A DNA stretch of 64,000 nucleotides from JAJFUI01 sp039698035 (GTDB lineage Bacteria > Planctomycetota > Planctomycetia > Pirellulales > Thermoguttaceae): the NCBI GenBank assembly GCA_039698035.1, contig JBDKSW010000009.1:1-64000 (forward strand), written 5' to 3'. A model generated the notes under the pieces. That model searched no databases, was not told the DNA's origin, and was given only the letters and a program-made list of their open reading frames with translations. The translations under genes and the position numbers were made by a program. Position 1 is the stretch's first letter, and each line of letters begins with the position of its first letter. Of the stretch, positions 28,646-37,210 are shown in pieces.

Positions 28646-31600
28646 TTAGCCGCCCGCCGGCTTGATGCCACGGCGAACGGCGGCCGCGACGAGAAAACTC
28701 AACTGCACCAGGGCGGCCAGGAGGATGGGCCACGCCCGGGCCGCGCCGCTGCCGTACGAGTGCATGCCGCTCGAGATCAGAAAGTTCACGCCATACCAGG
28801 TGAACAGGATGGCGCTAAAGCCGAGAACGGCGGTCAGGCACATGCCGAAGTCGCCAGACCAGCCGGCGTGCCTCGCGTGAAGAAAGGCCACGTAGACCAA
28901 CAGCGAAACGAGCGCCCAGGTCTCCTTCGGGTCCCACGCCCAGAAGCGGCCCCAAGCGTAGTCGGCCCAGAGCGCCCCGAGAATGGTGCCGGCCGCCAGC
29001 AGCACGACCGTCACCTGAATGGCCGTGTAGGCGAACCCGGCCAACTGCTTGCAAGCTTCCGGCGGTCGTCGTGCGGGCTTGGTGTATCGCCCGAACAGAT
29101 AATAGCCTAGCGCCAGGTTGCCCAGGAGCATCGCCATGGCGGCGGCCGCGTAGCTCATCATGATCGTCGTCACGTGGACGATGAGCCAGAAGTTGTCGCG
29201 CAGGATCGGCGTTGCCGAGCCGATGTTGCGGTGCATCACGGCTGCTGGGGCGTAATAGGCAAGCAGCATGGCGACCGAGCTGATGATCGCTCCGGCCAGG
29301 GCGAACGGCCGACGTTCGAGCACGTCGGTCCCCTCGCCCGCAAGCCGGCGAGGGGCGATTCCAATCGCCCGCGATCCTAGGGGCCACAACGTGAGCCAGA
29401 CGGCCAGCAGGGCCACGAACAGCGACACGACGACCACCGACTCGAACATGCCGGTCAGCGGCGCCAGGCCGGTAATATAGGACCGAAGTCCCAAGCCGGC
29501 CAGGGTGAACATCTGACCGAAAATCAGCAGCGCGACGCCGAGCCAAAAGGGCGTCGCGCGCCAACGGCCGACCGCCGCCAGCAGCGGCAGCGCGGCTGCG
29601 GCACCGACGACCCACGCCCAAAAGAATGGATCGAGCCGGTTGTAAACAACCTCGGTGTCGGTGGAGCCCGGTCGCGGATAGGCCGTTGCGTCGATCGCCG
29701 CTTGGTCGCGGTGCGCGATCGAAAGCTTCGCCCGCAACGGGGCGGTTCGCTCGCCAAATTGACGGATGTCGGCCGCAAACTGGCCCATCGCTTCGGCGAA
29801 GCGGTTGGCGTTCCTGTCGAGGTAGGCCGACCGGGCTGCGGTCCACGCGCGCCGCACGGCCTCCAGCTCGCGTGCGGGATACGCCGCCAGCAACTCGTCC
29901 GAACCGTGCAGCATCGCCGGAAGACTCAGCCAGGGCGAGGCGTCCTCGTCGGTCGCGCGATTTGCATCGAGCGACGCTGCATCCAGGGCGGGCGACAATC
30001 GCAAACCGTCGCCATTGTCATAAAGCGCCAAGTGAAGCTCGGCCGCCTGACGGTCCACGTCGGCCGCCAGCGCCGCCAGGGGGCGATCGTTGTGGACCGG
30101 CAACGCGGCGGCCAACCGACCGGCCAGGCGTTGATAATCGGCCGCCAGCGGTTCGAGCTTCTTGCGGTCGAAGGGGCCGTCCTTGAGCTCTGCGGTCAAT
30201 TGTTGATAAGACTGAACACTTTGAATCAGCAGTTGTCGCACTTGTGGGTCGCCGCTGATTCGCTTCGCGGCCTGTGGGTCGCTCGCCAGCCGGAACAGCG
30301 CGGCCCGGGCCGACTCGAGCCTCGCGCGGAATCGCCACGGCAGGTCGCGATGGCGTCCCATGCAGAACGTCAACGACCGGTACTTGCCATAGGCGTCCAT
30401 GAGGCGTTTCGTCTTCTTGAAGACGGCCGTCGAGCGGAACTCCTGCCCCTGGTCGCGGGCCTGCTGTTCGAGCTTGGCCAACCGCTGCGAAAATGCGTCG
30501 TCGCTCGTCGCACGCTCGACCTCGGCCGGCGACAGCCACTCCGGCCTCCGGCCGTCGGTGTTTTCCGTCGTCCGTCCCAGCACGTCGCGTCGCAATGCGA
30601 CATCGTCGGCCGGCAGAAACGGGACGTCCTCCCAGCGGTCGGGATCGGCCAGCCAGGCAAACACCAGCTCGGCGGCGGCGAATCGTCGTGGCGGCGCGTC
30701 GCCCACCGCGAGCGTCGGGTCGCGGCGGCCGCAGATGGCCTCGACCGTTTCCCGGGCGACCGTGTCCAACGGCGCGACGCGGCCCTCGGCAAGCGCCGGC
30801 AGGCGACGCCAAGCGGTCCAATCGAGCGAGTTCGGCTCGCTGCCGTAAGAAGAGCCAACGAGCGAGAGCATCGCGGCGAGGAAAAGACCTGGGGCCGTCA
30901 GACCACGTGGCATACGCGAACCGTCGTGGCACGCTCCGCGATCAGCCGGATCCCGGTTATGGCTCTGCGTGTCGGACCGCGTCCCACGTCGGCGACAGCA
31001 CTGCCCGTAGACGACGATCATGCCGAGGACGACGAGCAGGCTGCCGAGGTATTTCAGGCCGCGTCCGGGATCGTAGCTGACGCTCAGGCGTGAAAGATAG
31101 ACGTGGTCGCGGCCGCGGTCGTTGCCGATCAGCTTGTCGAACGCTTCGTCGCCAGGCGTCGCCGGGCCCGAGAAGCCCGACTGGAAGATGCGGTACGTTT
31201 TTCCGGATTCCGGGTCTGTGAAATCGACGGGCCCGTTGAGACGGATCAGCACATTCTCTCGCAACTTCTTGGGCGGCTGGCTTCGGTCGAGGAAATCGAC
31301 CAGGCTCGAATACTGCGAGGCCGTCGCCGTGCCGGGATTCAGCCGGCGATGAAACTCACGCAGAGCGATCTGAAAACCGAGATCGAACCCGCGCGAATCC
31401 TCGTCGGCCGGCTCGACCCGATAGGCGGCCTGCCCTTCGAGTACCGGCAGTTGCCCTTCGACGCCGCGCCACCAGGTCAGCAGGCACCCGGCGAGAAGAA
31501 CCAAAATGCCTGCGTGGGCCGCGACGAAACCCGCGTGCCGCCATCGCCACGGAAGCCGGGCCGCGAGGGCCGCCAGAATGTTGACGGCCAGCAACGCATG

Positions 31601-31828
31601 GAAGACCACAAACCAGCGGGTCCCATAGACATCGTGCCGAGCCGCCTCCGCCCCGTGATTCTTTTCGACCGTTGTCGCCCAGACCAGGGCAGCCGCGTAG
31701 ACAACGATCAGCACGACGGCCAGCCGCAAGGACGCCAGAAGACGAAGCGGGCGAAGCAACGCTTGCCAGAGCGTCGGAATGTGGTGGTCGGAGCGGGCCG
31801 CTTTCGTGCCGTGTCCAGCGTCATTCAT
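28646..31828 (-). CDS. fused ResB-CcsA system II cytochrome c biogenesis protein
   Basis: A 1060-aa membrane protein that should transport haem and ligate it to apocytochrome c outside the membrane. The N-terminal ~240 residues are ResB-like (LRLLASLRLAVVLIVVYAAAL and several helices). A soluble region of about 420 residues follows another helix. The C-terminal ~330 residues are CcsA with the WWD-type haem-binding motif in WGRFWAWDPKETWALVS and conserved histidines (HVTTIMMSYAAAAMAMLLG region). Such fusions (CcsBA) act alone. Residues about 824-833 (RRLAGEGTD) are encoded by a REP-like hairpin between two helices. It converges on recA. Start is the ATG at 31828. Confidence 0.92.
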   Translation of the reverse strand: MNDAGHGTKAARSDHHIPTLWQALLRPLRLLASLRLAVVLIVVYAAALVWATTVEKNHGAEAARHDVYGTRWFVVFHALLAVNILAALAARLPWRWRHAGFVAAHAGILVLLAGCLLTWWRGVEGQLPVLEGQAAYRVEPADEDSRGFDLGFQIALREFHRRLNPGTATASQYSSLVDFLDRSQPPKKLRENVLIRLNGPVDFTDPESGKTYRIFQSGFSGPATPGDEAFDKLIGNDRGRDHVYLSRLSVSYDPGRGLKYLGSLLVVLGMIVVYGQCCRRRGTRSDTQSHNRDPADRGACHDGSRMPRGLTAPGLFLAAMLSLVGSSYGSEPNSLDWTAWRRLPALAEGRVAPLDTVARETVEAICGRRDPTLAVGDAPPRRFAAAELVFAWLADPDRWEDVPFLPADDVALRRDVLGRTTENTDGRRPEWLSPAEVERATSDDAFSQRLAKLEQQARDQGQEFRSTAVFKKTKRLMDAYGKYRSLTFCMGRHRDLPWRFRARLESARAALFRLASDPQAAKRISGDPQVRQLLIQSVQSYQQLTAELKDGPFDRKKLEPLAADYQRLAGRLAAALPVHNDRPLAALAADVDRQAAELHLALYDNGDGLRLSPALDAASLDANRATDEDASPWLSLPAMLHGSDELLAAYPARELEAVRRAWTAARSAYLDRNANRFAEAMGQFAADIRQFGERTAPLRAKLSIAHRDQAAIDATAYPRPGSTDTEVVYNRLDPFFWAWVVGAAAALPLLAAVGRWRATPFWLGVALLIFGQMFTLAGLGLRSYITGLAPLTGMFESVVVVSLFVALLAVWLTLWPLGSRAIGIAPRRLAGEGTDVLERRPFALAGAIISSVAMLLAYYAPAAVMHRNIGSATPILRDNFWLIVHVTTIMMSYAAAAMAMLLGNLALGYYLFGRYTKPARRPPEACKQLAGFAYTAIQVTVVLLAAGTILGALWADYAWGRFWAWDPKETWALVSLLVYVAFLHARHAGWSGDFGMCLTAVLGFSAILFTWYGVNFLISSGMHSYGSGAARAWPILLAALVQLSFLVAAAVRRGIKPAGG
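29330..29356 (-). repeat. REP-like hairpin inside the ResB-CcsA gene, copy D
   Basis: CCCCTCGCC and GGCGAGGGG form nine-base-pair arms around a short loop that contains CGCAAGC. It resembles the left half of the family at 851-892 and is translated in frame into the peptide RRLAGEGT, the same LAGEG motif made by the copy in folC. Confidence 0.6.
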
Positions 31829-32037
31829 CTCGCGGTTCCTCGGTCAGTCGGCGGCGCGGCGTCAGTCCTTCAGGGTGCGGCTCCATTTTACCGCCGCCGA
31901 AGCTTGGCGACTACGAACGGCGCGCGATTGGCCGAGAGCACCCGCCGTCCGAGCAAGCTGCGCGGCCGGCAACTCCCAGACCGTCTGACGCGCTGCCCGT
32001 GCGGACGGTTTGACCGAAGGTCGCCCCGCTGGATACG

Positions 32038-32331
32038 TCATCGGCGGGACGGGGGATCAGAATCGTCCTGCTCGCGGCGGCAGCTCTCGAAGGCCGGTCG
32101 GTCTCGGCCCGCTCGTTCCTGCAGGGCGGCCAACTGCTTCTCGTCCGCCAGCATCCGGTCTTCCACCGTCCGGCAATGGTCTCGGAGGTTGTCGAGCTGA
32201 GCCAGTTGGGCCCGGTTCTGCTCGGCGAGCGCGCGGTTCTGAGCCTGCAGCGTGTTCCACTCGGTGACCGGCACCATCGTGCAGCCGGGCAGCGATGCAG
32301 CGAGAACAATCAGAATCCAACAGGACCGCAT
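32038..32331 (-). CDS. small coiled-coil lipoprotein, possibly truncated
   Basis: A 97-aa protein beginning MRSCWILIVLAASLPGCTMV, a lipoprotein signal with Cys near residue 17. It is followed by a Gln/Leu/Arg-rich coiled coil (LQAQNRALAEQNRAQLAQLD) and ends in a charged tail. I recall planctomycete cell-wall-associated proteins with this kind of lipoprotein-plus-coiled-coil start that continue into an OmpA/MotB-like domain. No such domain follows here in any frame I can read, so this may be a shortened relative. The ATG at 32331 is preceded by a GTG at 32334. It is divergent from gcvPB and sits 200 bases upstream of the ResB-CcsA gene on the same strand. Confidence 0.68.
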   Translation of the reverse strand: MRSCWILIVLAASLPGCTMVPVTEWNTLQAQNRALAEQNRAQLAQLDNLRDHCRTVEDRMLADEKQLAALQERAGRDRPAFESCRREQDDSDPPSRR

Positions 32332-32684
32332 CACGCCGTTCGTCCCCTTTGTCTTCGGGAGGAGTTGCGCTGTTCGCCCCCCACGCCCGCCGGGCGAGAT
32401 CGCACGGTTCGCCCCAGCTCCCCTTCGGGAGAGGGTTAGAGCCTTTCGCAGTGAGAGACACCTTGACGCCTTCCAATACCAAGAACGGCCCGCTGCTGCA
32501 AGGTCGAAGGGCCTTTGAGGCCCTTTTTACTGCCAATGGTGGGGTGAGTTTGCTCGCGGGCCTTGAAGACCAATGCCACGTGGCAGTACGATAGTCGATC
32601 TGTCGCCCAGATTCGGCCGTTGACGCCTTAGGACGGCCAGGCGCGTTGCGGCGATCGCCCGAGCGCAAGAACTCACTAGCCATT
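32332..32684. other. 353-base region upstream of gcvPB
   Basis: No supported gene. It holds a REP-like C/G-rich stretch (about 32398-32437, with CCCCTTCGGGAGAGGG), a terminator-like hairpin at 32507-32528, and the gcvPB leader. I looked for glycine-riboswitch landmarks and did not recognise them. Confidence 0.5.
32507..32528 (+). terminator. intrinsic terminator or attenuator upstream of gcvPB
   Basis: AAGGGCC, loop TTTGA, GGCCCTT followed by a run of T gives a seven-base-pair perfect stem and a five-T tract on the + strand. No + strand gene lies upstream within 3 kb, so this is either the end of an unseen short transcript or an attenuator in the leader of gcvPB, whose ATG is 157 bases further on. 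Confidence 0.6.
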
Positions 32685-34142
32685 ATGCAAAACACCCAAT
32701 CCACGCAACTGCTGTTTGAACTTTCGAAACCAGGATGCCAGGCCGTGCGGATGCCGGCGTGTGACGTGCCGCCCAAGCCGCTGACGACGCTGTTGCCGGC
32801 CGAGGCCCTCGGCGAGACGCCGCTGCCGCTGCCGGAGCTTTCCGAGCCGGATGTCGTGCGGCATTTCATCAACCTGTCGACGCGCAACGTCTCGGTCGAT
32901 ACGCATTTCTATCCGCTGGGCTCGTGTACGATGAAGTACAACCCAAAGCGGAACGAGCGGCTGTGCGCCCTGCCCGGAATGGCCGACTTGCACCCGTACC
33001 AGCCCGAATCGACCCTGCAGGGCATGCTGCACCTGCTGCACCAGGGCCAACACATCCTGGCCGAGATCGGAGGTCTTCCGGCCGTCTCGCTTCAACCGGC
33101 CGCTGGCGCCCACGGCGAGATGACGGGCCTGTTGGTGGCCGCGGCCTACTTCCGCGACATCGGCCAGAAACGCACGACGGTGCTCATTCCCGACGCGGCT
33201 CACGGTACCAACCCGGCCAGCGCGGCCATGGCCGGCTTCAAGATCCTGCCGATCAAGAGCACCGAGGACGGCTTCGTCGACATCGACGATCTGGCCTCGA
33301 AATTGAACAACGAGACGGCCGTGTTCATGATCACCAACCCGAACACGCTCGGCCTGTTCGAGCGTCGGATGGGTCAAATCGCCGAGATGGTTCACAAAGT
33401 GGGCGGCCTCGTCTACCTGGACGGCGCGAACATGAATGCCATCCTGGGCGTCGCTCGGCCGGGCGACTTCGGCGCCGACATTATGCACTTCAACCCGCAC
33501 AAGACGTTCAGCGGCCCGCACGGCGGCGGCGGTCCCGGCGCCGGTCCGATCGCCGTGGCGGAAAAGCTCAGGGCATATCTGCCCGTGCCCACCGTGGTCA
33601 AGGACGGTCGCGGCTATCACCTCGACTTCGACCGGCCAAAGTCGATCGGCCGCGTTCGGGCGTTCTTCGGCAGCGTCGGCGTCTTGGTTCGCATGTACTG
33701 CTACATTCGCTCGCATGGGCCGGAAGGCTTGCGGCGAATCGCCGAGGACGCCGTGTTGAACGCCAACTATCTGCTCTCGCGGTTGAAGGACACGATTCCG
33801 GTGCCAAACGGCGACCGCTGTATGCACGAGTTCGTCGCTTCGGCGGGCACGCTGAAGAGCGAGCGGGGTGTCGCGGCCATGGACATCGCCAAGCGGCTTC
33901 TCGACTATGGCTACCATGCCCCGACGGTCTACTTCCCGCTGATCGTCCGCGAGGCCATGATGATCGAGCCAACGGAGACCGAGAGCAAGGCGACGTTGGA
34001 CGCCTTTGCCGACGCGATCCAACAGATCCTTGCCGAACCGGACGACGTGCTTCACGCCGCGCCCAGCCAGACGCCCATTTCCCGCCCGGACGAGGTTCTG
34101 GCCGCTCGCAAGCCCGTGTTGAGGTGGAAGGCGCAAGCGTGA
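32685..34142 (+). CDS. gcvPB: glycine dehydrogenase (decarboxylating) subunit 2
   Basis: The P-protein subunit 2 of the glycine cleavage system, which decarboxylates glycine on pyridoxal phosphate and passes the aminomethyl group to lipoyl-GcvH. The 485-aa frame is the size of split-type GcvPB. The PLP lysine is Lys273 in HFNPHKTFSGPHGGGGPGAG. SLQPAAGAHGEMTGLL, DAAHGTNPASAAMAGF and YLDGANMNAILGVARPGD are conserved. The start is the ATG at 32685; 13 more codons are open upstream. Partners gcvPA, gcvT and gcvH are not in the window. The next gene downstream handles lipoyl groups, which fits the pathway. Confidence 0.95.
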   Translation: MQNTQSTQLLFELSKPGCQAVRMPACDVPPKPLTTLLPAEALGETPLPLPELSEPDVVRHFINLSTRNVSVDTHFYPLGSCTMKYNPKRNERLCALPGMADLHPYQPESTLQGMLHLLHQGQHILAEIGGLPAVSLQPAAGAHGEMTGLLVAAAYFRDIGQKRTTVLIPDAAHGTNPASAAMAGFKILPIKSTEDGFVDIDDLASKLNNETAVFMITNPNTLGLFERRMGQIAEMVHKVGGLVYLDGANMNAILGVARPGDFGADIMHFNPHKTFSGPHGGGGPGAGPIAVAEKLRAYLPVPTVVKDGRGYHLDFDRPKSIGRVRAFFGSVGVLVRMYCYIRSHGPEGLRRIAEDAVLNANYLLSRLKDTIPVPNGDRCMHEFVASAGTLKSERGVAAMDIAKRLLDYGYHAPTVYFPLIVREAMMIEPTETESKATLDAFADAIQQILAEPDDVLHAAPSQTPISRPDEVLAARKPVLRWKAQA

Positions 34143-34158
34143 AGGTGGAAGGCAAGCA

Positions 34159-35037
34159 ATGAAAGGAGCATGGGACACTTCCGGGAGCGAAGCGGACGCC
34201 CCCGATGAGGCAAAGCGTGCATTGGAGGCAAGCGGCAAGGCCCCCGCGGATTCATCCTCGGTCGGCGCCGATCTCTCGTCCTTCACCCTGTTGCTCGACT
34301 CTCCGGCGTCCGGCTCTTGGAACATGGCCGTGGACGAAGCCCTGCTCGAGGCGGCGGCTCTCCGTGGGCAATCGACTCTGCGGTTCTATCGCTGGGCCGA
34401 GCCGACCCTTTCGCTCGGCTACTTTCAGACCTACGCCGATCGGTTCCAGCACGAGGCCAGCTCCCGGTGTGCGGTGGTCCGTCGCGCGAGCGGCGGCGGA
34501 GCCATCCTCCACGACATCGAGCTGACGTACAGCTTGGCCGTGCCCGAGCGACATCCGCTGGCGGCCACGCGGTTGAAAACCTATCGGGCGGTCCATTACG
34601 CGTTGATTGCCGCGCTGGCCCGTTATGGGATCGAGGCCGGGATGCTCACCTGCGCGACGGCCGGCCGGCCGAGCTTCAACCAGCCCGAGCCGTTCCTCTG
34701 CTTCCAGCGGCGTTCGCCGGGCGATGTCCTGCTGGATGGCGTTAAGATTGCCGGCAGTGCCCAGCGTCGTTGCCAGGGCGCCGTGCTGCAACATGGCAGC
34801 CTGCTGTTGGCCCGATCTTCGGCTGCCCCCGAGCTGGACGGTTTGCTGGAACTCGCCGGCAAGCCGATCGACGCCGAAGAGTTCACTCAGGCTTGGTTGC
34901 ACGAGATGGCCGGCGTCTTGGGGGTTCAGTGGCATCGCCAGCCGATGGCCGAAGCCGATGGTCGTCGGGCGGCCGAGATCGAATCGCAGAAATACGCCAC
35001 GTCGCTGTGGACGGAGCACCGCGGCCGGCAATCCTAG
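34159..35037 (+). CDS. lipM: LipM-type octanoyltransferase / lipoate-protein ligase family protein
   Basis: A 292-aa member of the lipoate/biotin ligase fold. It has VVRRASGGGAILHDIELTYSL (RRxxGGGxxxHD motif, 108-119), the catalytic lysine region DVLLDGVKIAGSAQRR (Lys196) and LQHGSLLL. Cys181 in PFLCFQRRSPGDVLL matches the acyl-accepting cysteine of LipM octanoyltransferases, so transfer of octanoyl from acyl carrier protein to GcvH or a similar domain is more likely than ATP-dependent lipoate ligation. The first ~40 residues are an unconserved Ser/Ala/Glu-rich extension. It starts 16 bases after gcvPB and is probably co-transcribed, consistent with modification of the glycine cleavage H protein. 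Confidence 0.85.
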   Translation: MKGAWDTSGSEADAPDEAKRALEASGKAPADSSSVGADLSSFTLLLDSPASGSWNMAVDEALLEAAALRGQSTLRFYRWAEPTLSLGYFQTYADRFQHEASSRCAVVRRASGGGAILHDIELTYSLAVPERHPLAATRLKTYRAVHYALIAALARYGIEAGMLTCATAGRPSFNQPEPFLCFQRRSPGDVLLDGVKIAGSAQRRCQGAVLQHGSLLLARSSAAPELDGLLELAGKPIDAEEFTQAWLHEMAGVLGVQWHRQPMAEADGRRAAEIESQKYATSLWTEHRGRQS

Positions 35038-35093
35038 CGAGATTCGTCCCGTCGGCGGCACGCTGGACGCTTGGATCGGCTACCCAAGGTCTC

Positions 35094-35122
35094 TTGACAT
35101 GTGCGGTGCGGTCTGCTACCAT
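35094..35122 (+). promoter_or_regulatory. sigma70-type promoter for the FHA gene
   Basis: TTGACA at 35094-35099 is a perfect -35; TACCAT at 35117-35122 is a fair -10; the spacer is 17 bases. Transcription would start near 35129, about 93 bases before the GTG at 35222. Confidence 0.6.
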
Positions 35123-35221
35123 CGAGCATGTTGAGGTGGGACGCTGTTCGCTGATCGCAGTGCTCTGGTCTCGACATCTTTTGAACTAGCGGACAGTTCG
35201 CCACTGTCGGATGAGGCGGTC

Positions 35222-35914
35222 GTGCAAGTCAAGCTAATCGTTCAGAACGGTAAGCAAGCGGGCAAAGTAATTCCCGTTTCCGGCCGGCGATTCGTGATTG
35301 GCCGTGCCGACGACTGCCAACTTCGGGCCCAAAGCACGCTCATCAGTCGCCGCCACACGGCGATTCTCATCGAGGAAGACTTGGTGAGCGTTGAGGATTG
35401 CGGCAGCACGAACGGGACCTTCCTGAACGACCAGCCGGTGAAGCAACGTTGCGAGTTGCACAACGGCGACCATCTCAGTGTTGGCCCTCTGGCGTTCGAG
35501 GTCCAGTTGAGCGTCGATGTCGACGCCAAACGTCGCCCGAAGGTTCACAGTGTTCAGGAGGCGGCTGCACGGACCGCTGCCACGCCGCCGCCGGCGCCGA
35601 AAGAAGAGTTCGACATCAGCGGTTGGCTCATCGAGACGCCGCCGGCCGAGGAGAAGCCGGCTCGGCAGAAGTCCGAGGCCGGCACCGATACGGTGATCAA
35701 TCGGGGGCTGGTGGAGACGACCATGATGTCCGCCGCGCCGGAATCGCCTGCCGCGCAGCCCGACGCCGCGAAAAAGCCTGCGGACAAGAAGACGGAGAAG
35801 ACACCGCCGGCCAAGCCGGTGGGCAAGTTCCAGGTTCCGAAAAAGGTCGCGGAAAGCAGCGGCGCCGCGGCCGACGACGCCCTCCGCCAATTCTTTCACC
35901 GCAGGAAGCCGTGA
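35222..35914 (+). CDS. FHA domain-containing protein
   Basis: A 230-aa protein with an N-terminal forkhead-associated domain (about 1-100) that binds phosphothreonine peptides. Seen in the sequence: FVIGRADDCQLRAQS, LISRRHTAILIEED and EDCGSTNGTFLNDQPV, the conserved GR, SxxH and NG core. The rest is a flexible Pro/Ala/Lys-rich linker and tail. The best start is GTG at 35222, since the FHA strand begins at once (VKLIVQNGKQAGK). Its stop overlaps the next gene's GTG as GTGA, so the two are translationally coupled. No Ser/Thr kinase is adjacent, so the phosphorylated partner is unknown. Confidence 0.9.
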   Translation: MQVKLIVQNGKQAGKVIPVSGRRFVIGRADDCQLRAQSTLISRRHTAILIEEDLVSVEDCGSTNGTFLNDQPVKQRCELHNGDHLSVGPLAFEVQLSVDVDAKRRPKVHSVQEAAARTAATPPPAPKEEFDISGWLIETPPAEEKPARQKSEAGTDTVINRGLVETTMMSAAPESPAAQPDAAKKPADKKTEKTPPAKPVGKFQVPKKVAESSGAAADDALRQFFHRRKP

Positions 35915-36171
35915 GAGCCGCCAACAATCCCAAAAAATCGGCCGCCCTGCTCGGCATGGCCTTTGACAACGACGACGGCCACACCCGTCTTACCCGGGGC
36001 GAGAACTACGTCCTGGTCGGCGGCAGCCAGGACACGCACGGCTTCATGCAGGAAACGGCCGCCAAGGTCAACGAGCGTCTCGATCAGCGGGGCAAACGCC
36101 TCGAAGACGTTTCGGCGCGTGAGTTTCACGAAATCTGCCGCGACGTGATCGAGACCATCCGGCCATCGTAG
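35911..36171 (+). CDS. 86-aa protein coupled to the FHA gene
   Basis: A small cytoplasmic protein that I do not recognise by function. Visible segments are ALLGMAFDNDDGHTRLTRGE, NYVLVGGSQDTHGFMQETA and a helical C-terminus (VNERLDQRGKRLEDVSAREF). It has no signal or membrane helix. The start is GTG at 35911, overlapping the FHA stop by four bases (GTGA), which is good evidence that it is a real gene. Its tight coupling implies it works with, or in amounts matched to, the FHA protein. Confidence 0.78.
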   Translation: MRAANNPKKSAALLGMAFDNDDGHTRLTRGENYVLVGGSQDTHGFMQETAAKVNERLDQRGKRLEDVSAREFHEICRDVIETIRPS

Positions 36172-36532
36172 CGTGAGCGATCGGCGCATAGCTTTCAGCA
36201 TGACCAGCCCGGACATCCGCGATAATCGCTACGGTTCATGCACGCGCCGATGGAACGTCAGCGGCTGCGCCAGACCTTGGCGGCAGGGGTAAGTGCTGAC
36301 GGCCTGGCGGCGAACGGGCGACCTTCTTTTCGCGTCTCCAGCCTTGCTGTTGGTCCGACGATGCCGGCCCTTGCCAGTGCAATCGTCACGAGCGTCGTAT
36401 CCGGTCTTCTTTGGCCTGTTGATCGAGTTTCCCTAGGCCCGTTTTTGGTGACTTTTGGCAACCACGATGTATCCTATCTACATTGACAGGCAAAAAAGCA
36501 CCCCAAAGCGTCAATCGCGGAGATACGATCCC
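36172..36532. other. 361-base gap before the basic protein gene
   Basis: No gene is supported. A TTGACA occurs at 36483-36488 without a matching -10, and A/T-rich sequence (GATGTATCCTATCTACATTG) at 36468-36487 may hold a promoter for the following gene. Nothing else stands out. Confidence 0.4.
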
Positions 36533-36997
36533 ATGGTCGCCAACAAAAAGTCCGTTGTTCGTGGAATCAAGGGAAAGCCAGCCGTCACGGCGAAGAAGCC
36601 GATCGCCAAGTCGTCAGTCGCCGAGGACGAAGTTACGATCGACCGCCGCGACAAGCACGAGCGCCGGCAGTCGGTCGATCGCCGGACGCACAGCGGACCA
36701 GTCGCCGAAGAGCGTCGAGTCGTTGCCGAGCGCCGCGTGAAGGTTAGCCGTCGCCGTCAGATCGATCCGACCACGTGCGAACGCGATTACACGCCCGAGG
36801 AGATCGAGTTCATGGGCGCGATGGACAGCTACAAACGCCGTAGCGGCCGCATGTTCCCGACGTGCAGCGAGGTGCTTGAAGTCATCAAGTCATTGGGCTA
36901 CGAGAAGCCGGCCAAGAGCGACGTGCCGTCTCCGATGGCCATCGACCTGTCGGCGTCGATGCCGATGACGGCCATCTCCACCGTTCACCTGGTCTAA
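36533..36997 (+). CDS. Arg/Lys-rich hypothetical protein
   Basis: A 154-aa protein with a very basic N-terminal half (KKPIAKSSVAEDE, then RRDKHERRQSVDRRTH) that looks disordered and could bind nucleic acid; that is inference. A compact C-terminal part follows: YTPEEIEFMGAMDSYKRRSG and RMFPTCSEVLEVIKSLGYEK, which reads like a short winged-helix-type segment. Start is the ATG at 36533 with GGAG upstream; an earlier ATG at 36464 is also open. I know of no characterised homologue. Confidence 0.75.
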   Translation: MVANKKSVVRGIKGKPAVTAKKPIAKSSVAEDEVTIDRRDKHERRQSVDRRTHSGPVAEERRVVAERRVKVSRRRQIDPTTCERDYTPEEIEFMGAMDSYKRRSGRMFPTCSEVLEVIKSLGYEKPAKSDVPSPMAIDLSASMPMTAISTVHLV

Positions 36998-37210
36998 TTG
37001 ACCGAAGATCGCCAGCGGCGCACGGTGTTGGGGGGGACGAGGTTTAAGGGAGCCTCTTCCTTGCCCCCCTACCCTTCCCTGCCCAGCTTCGCGACAAACC
37101 GCTCTTGTGTCGCTCCGTGGCACTCGCTATCTTCCCCCTTGTGCCGGTCGAGGCGTCTCGGTCTTCGATCGGCTTTTCGAGCGGGAACTCTAGGGCGAGG
37201 CACACACGCC

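Noticed and set aside
32332..32684. Glycine riboswitch upstream of gcvPB
   Set aside because: I could not match the conserved aptamer core segments; only the terminator-like hairpin is supported.
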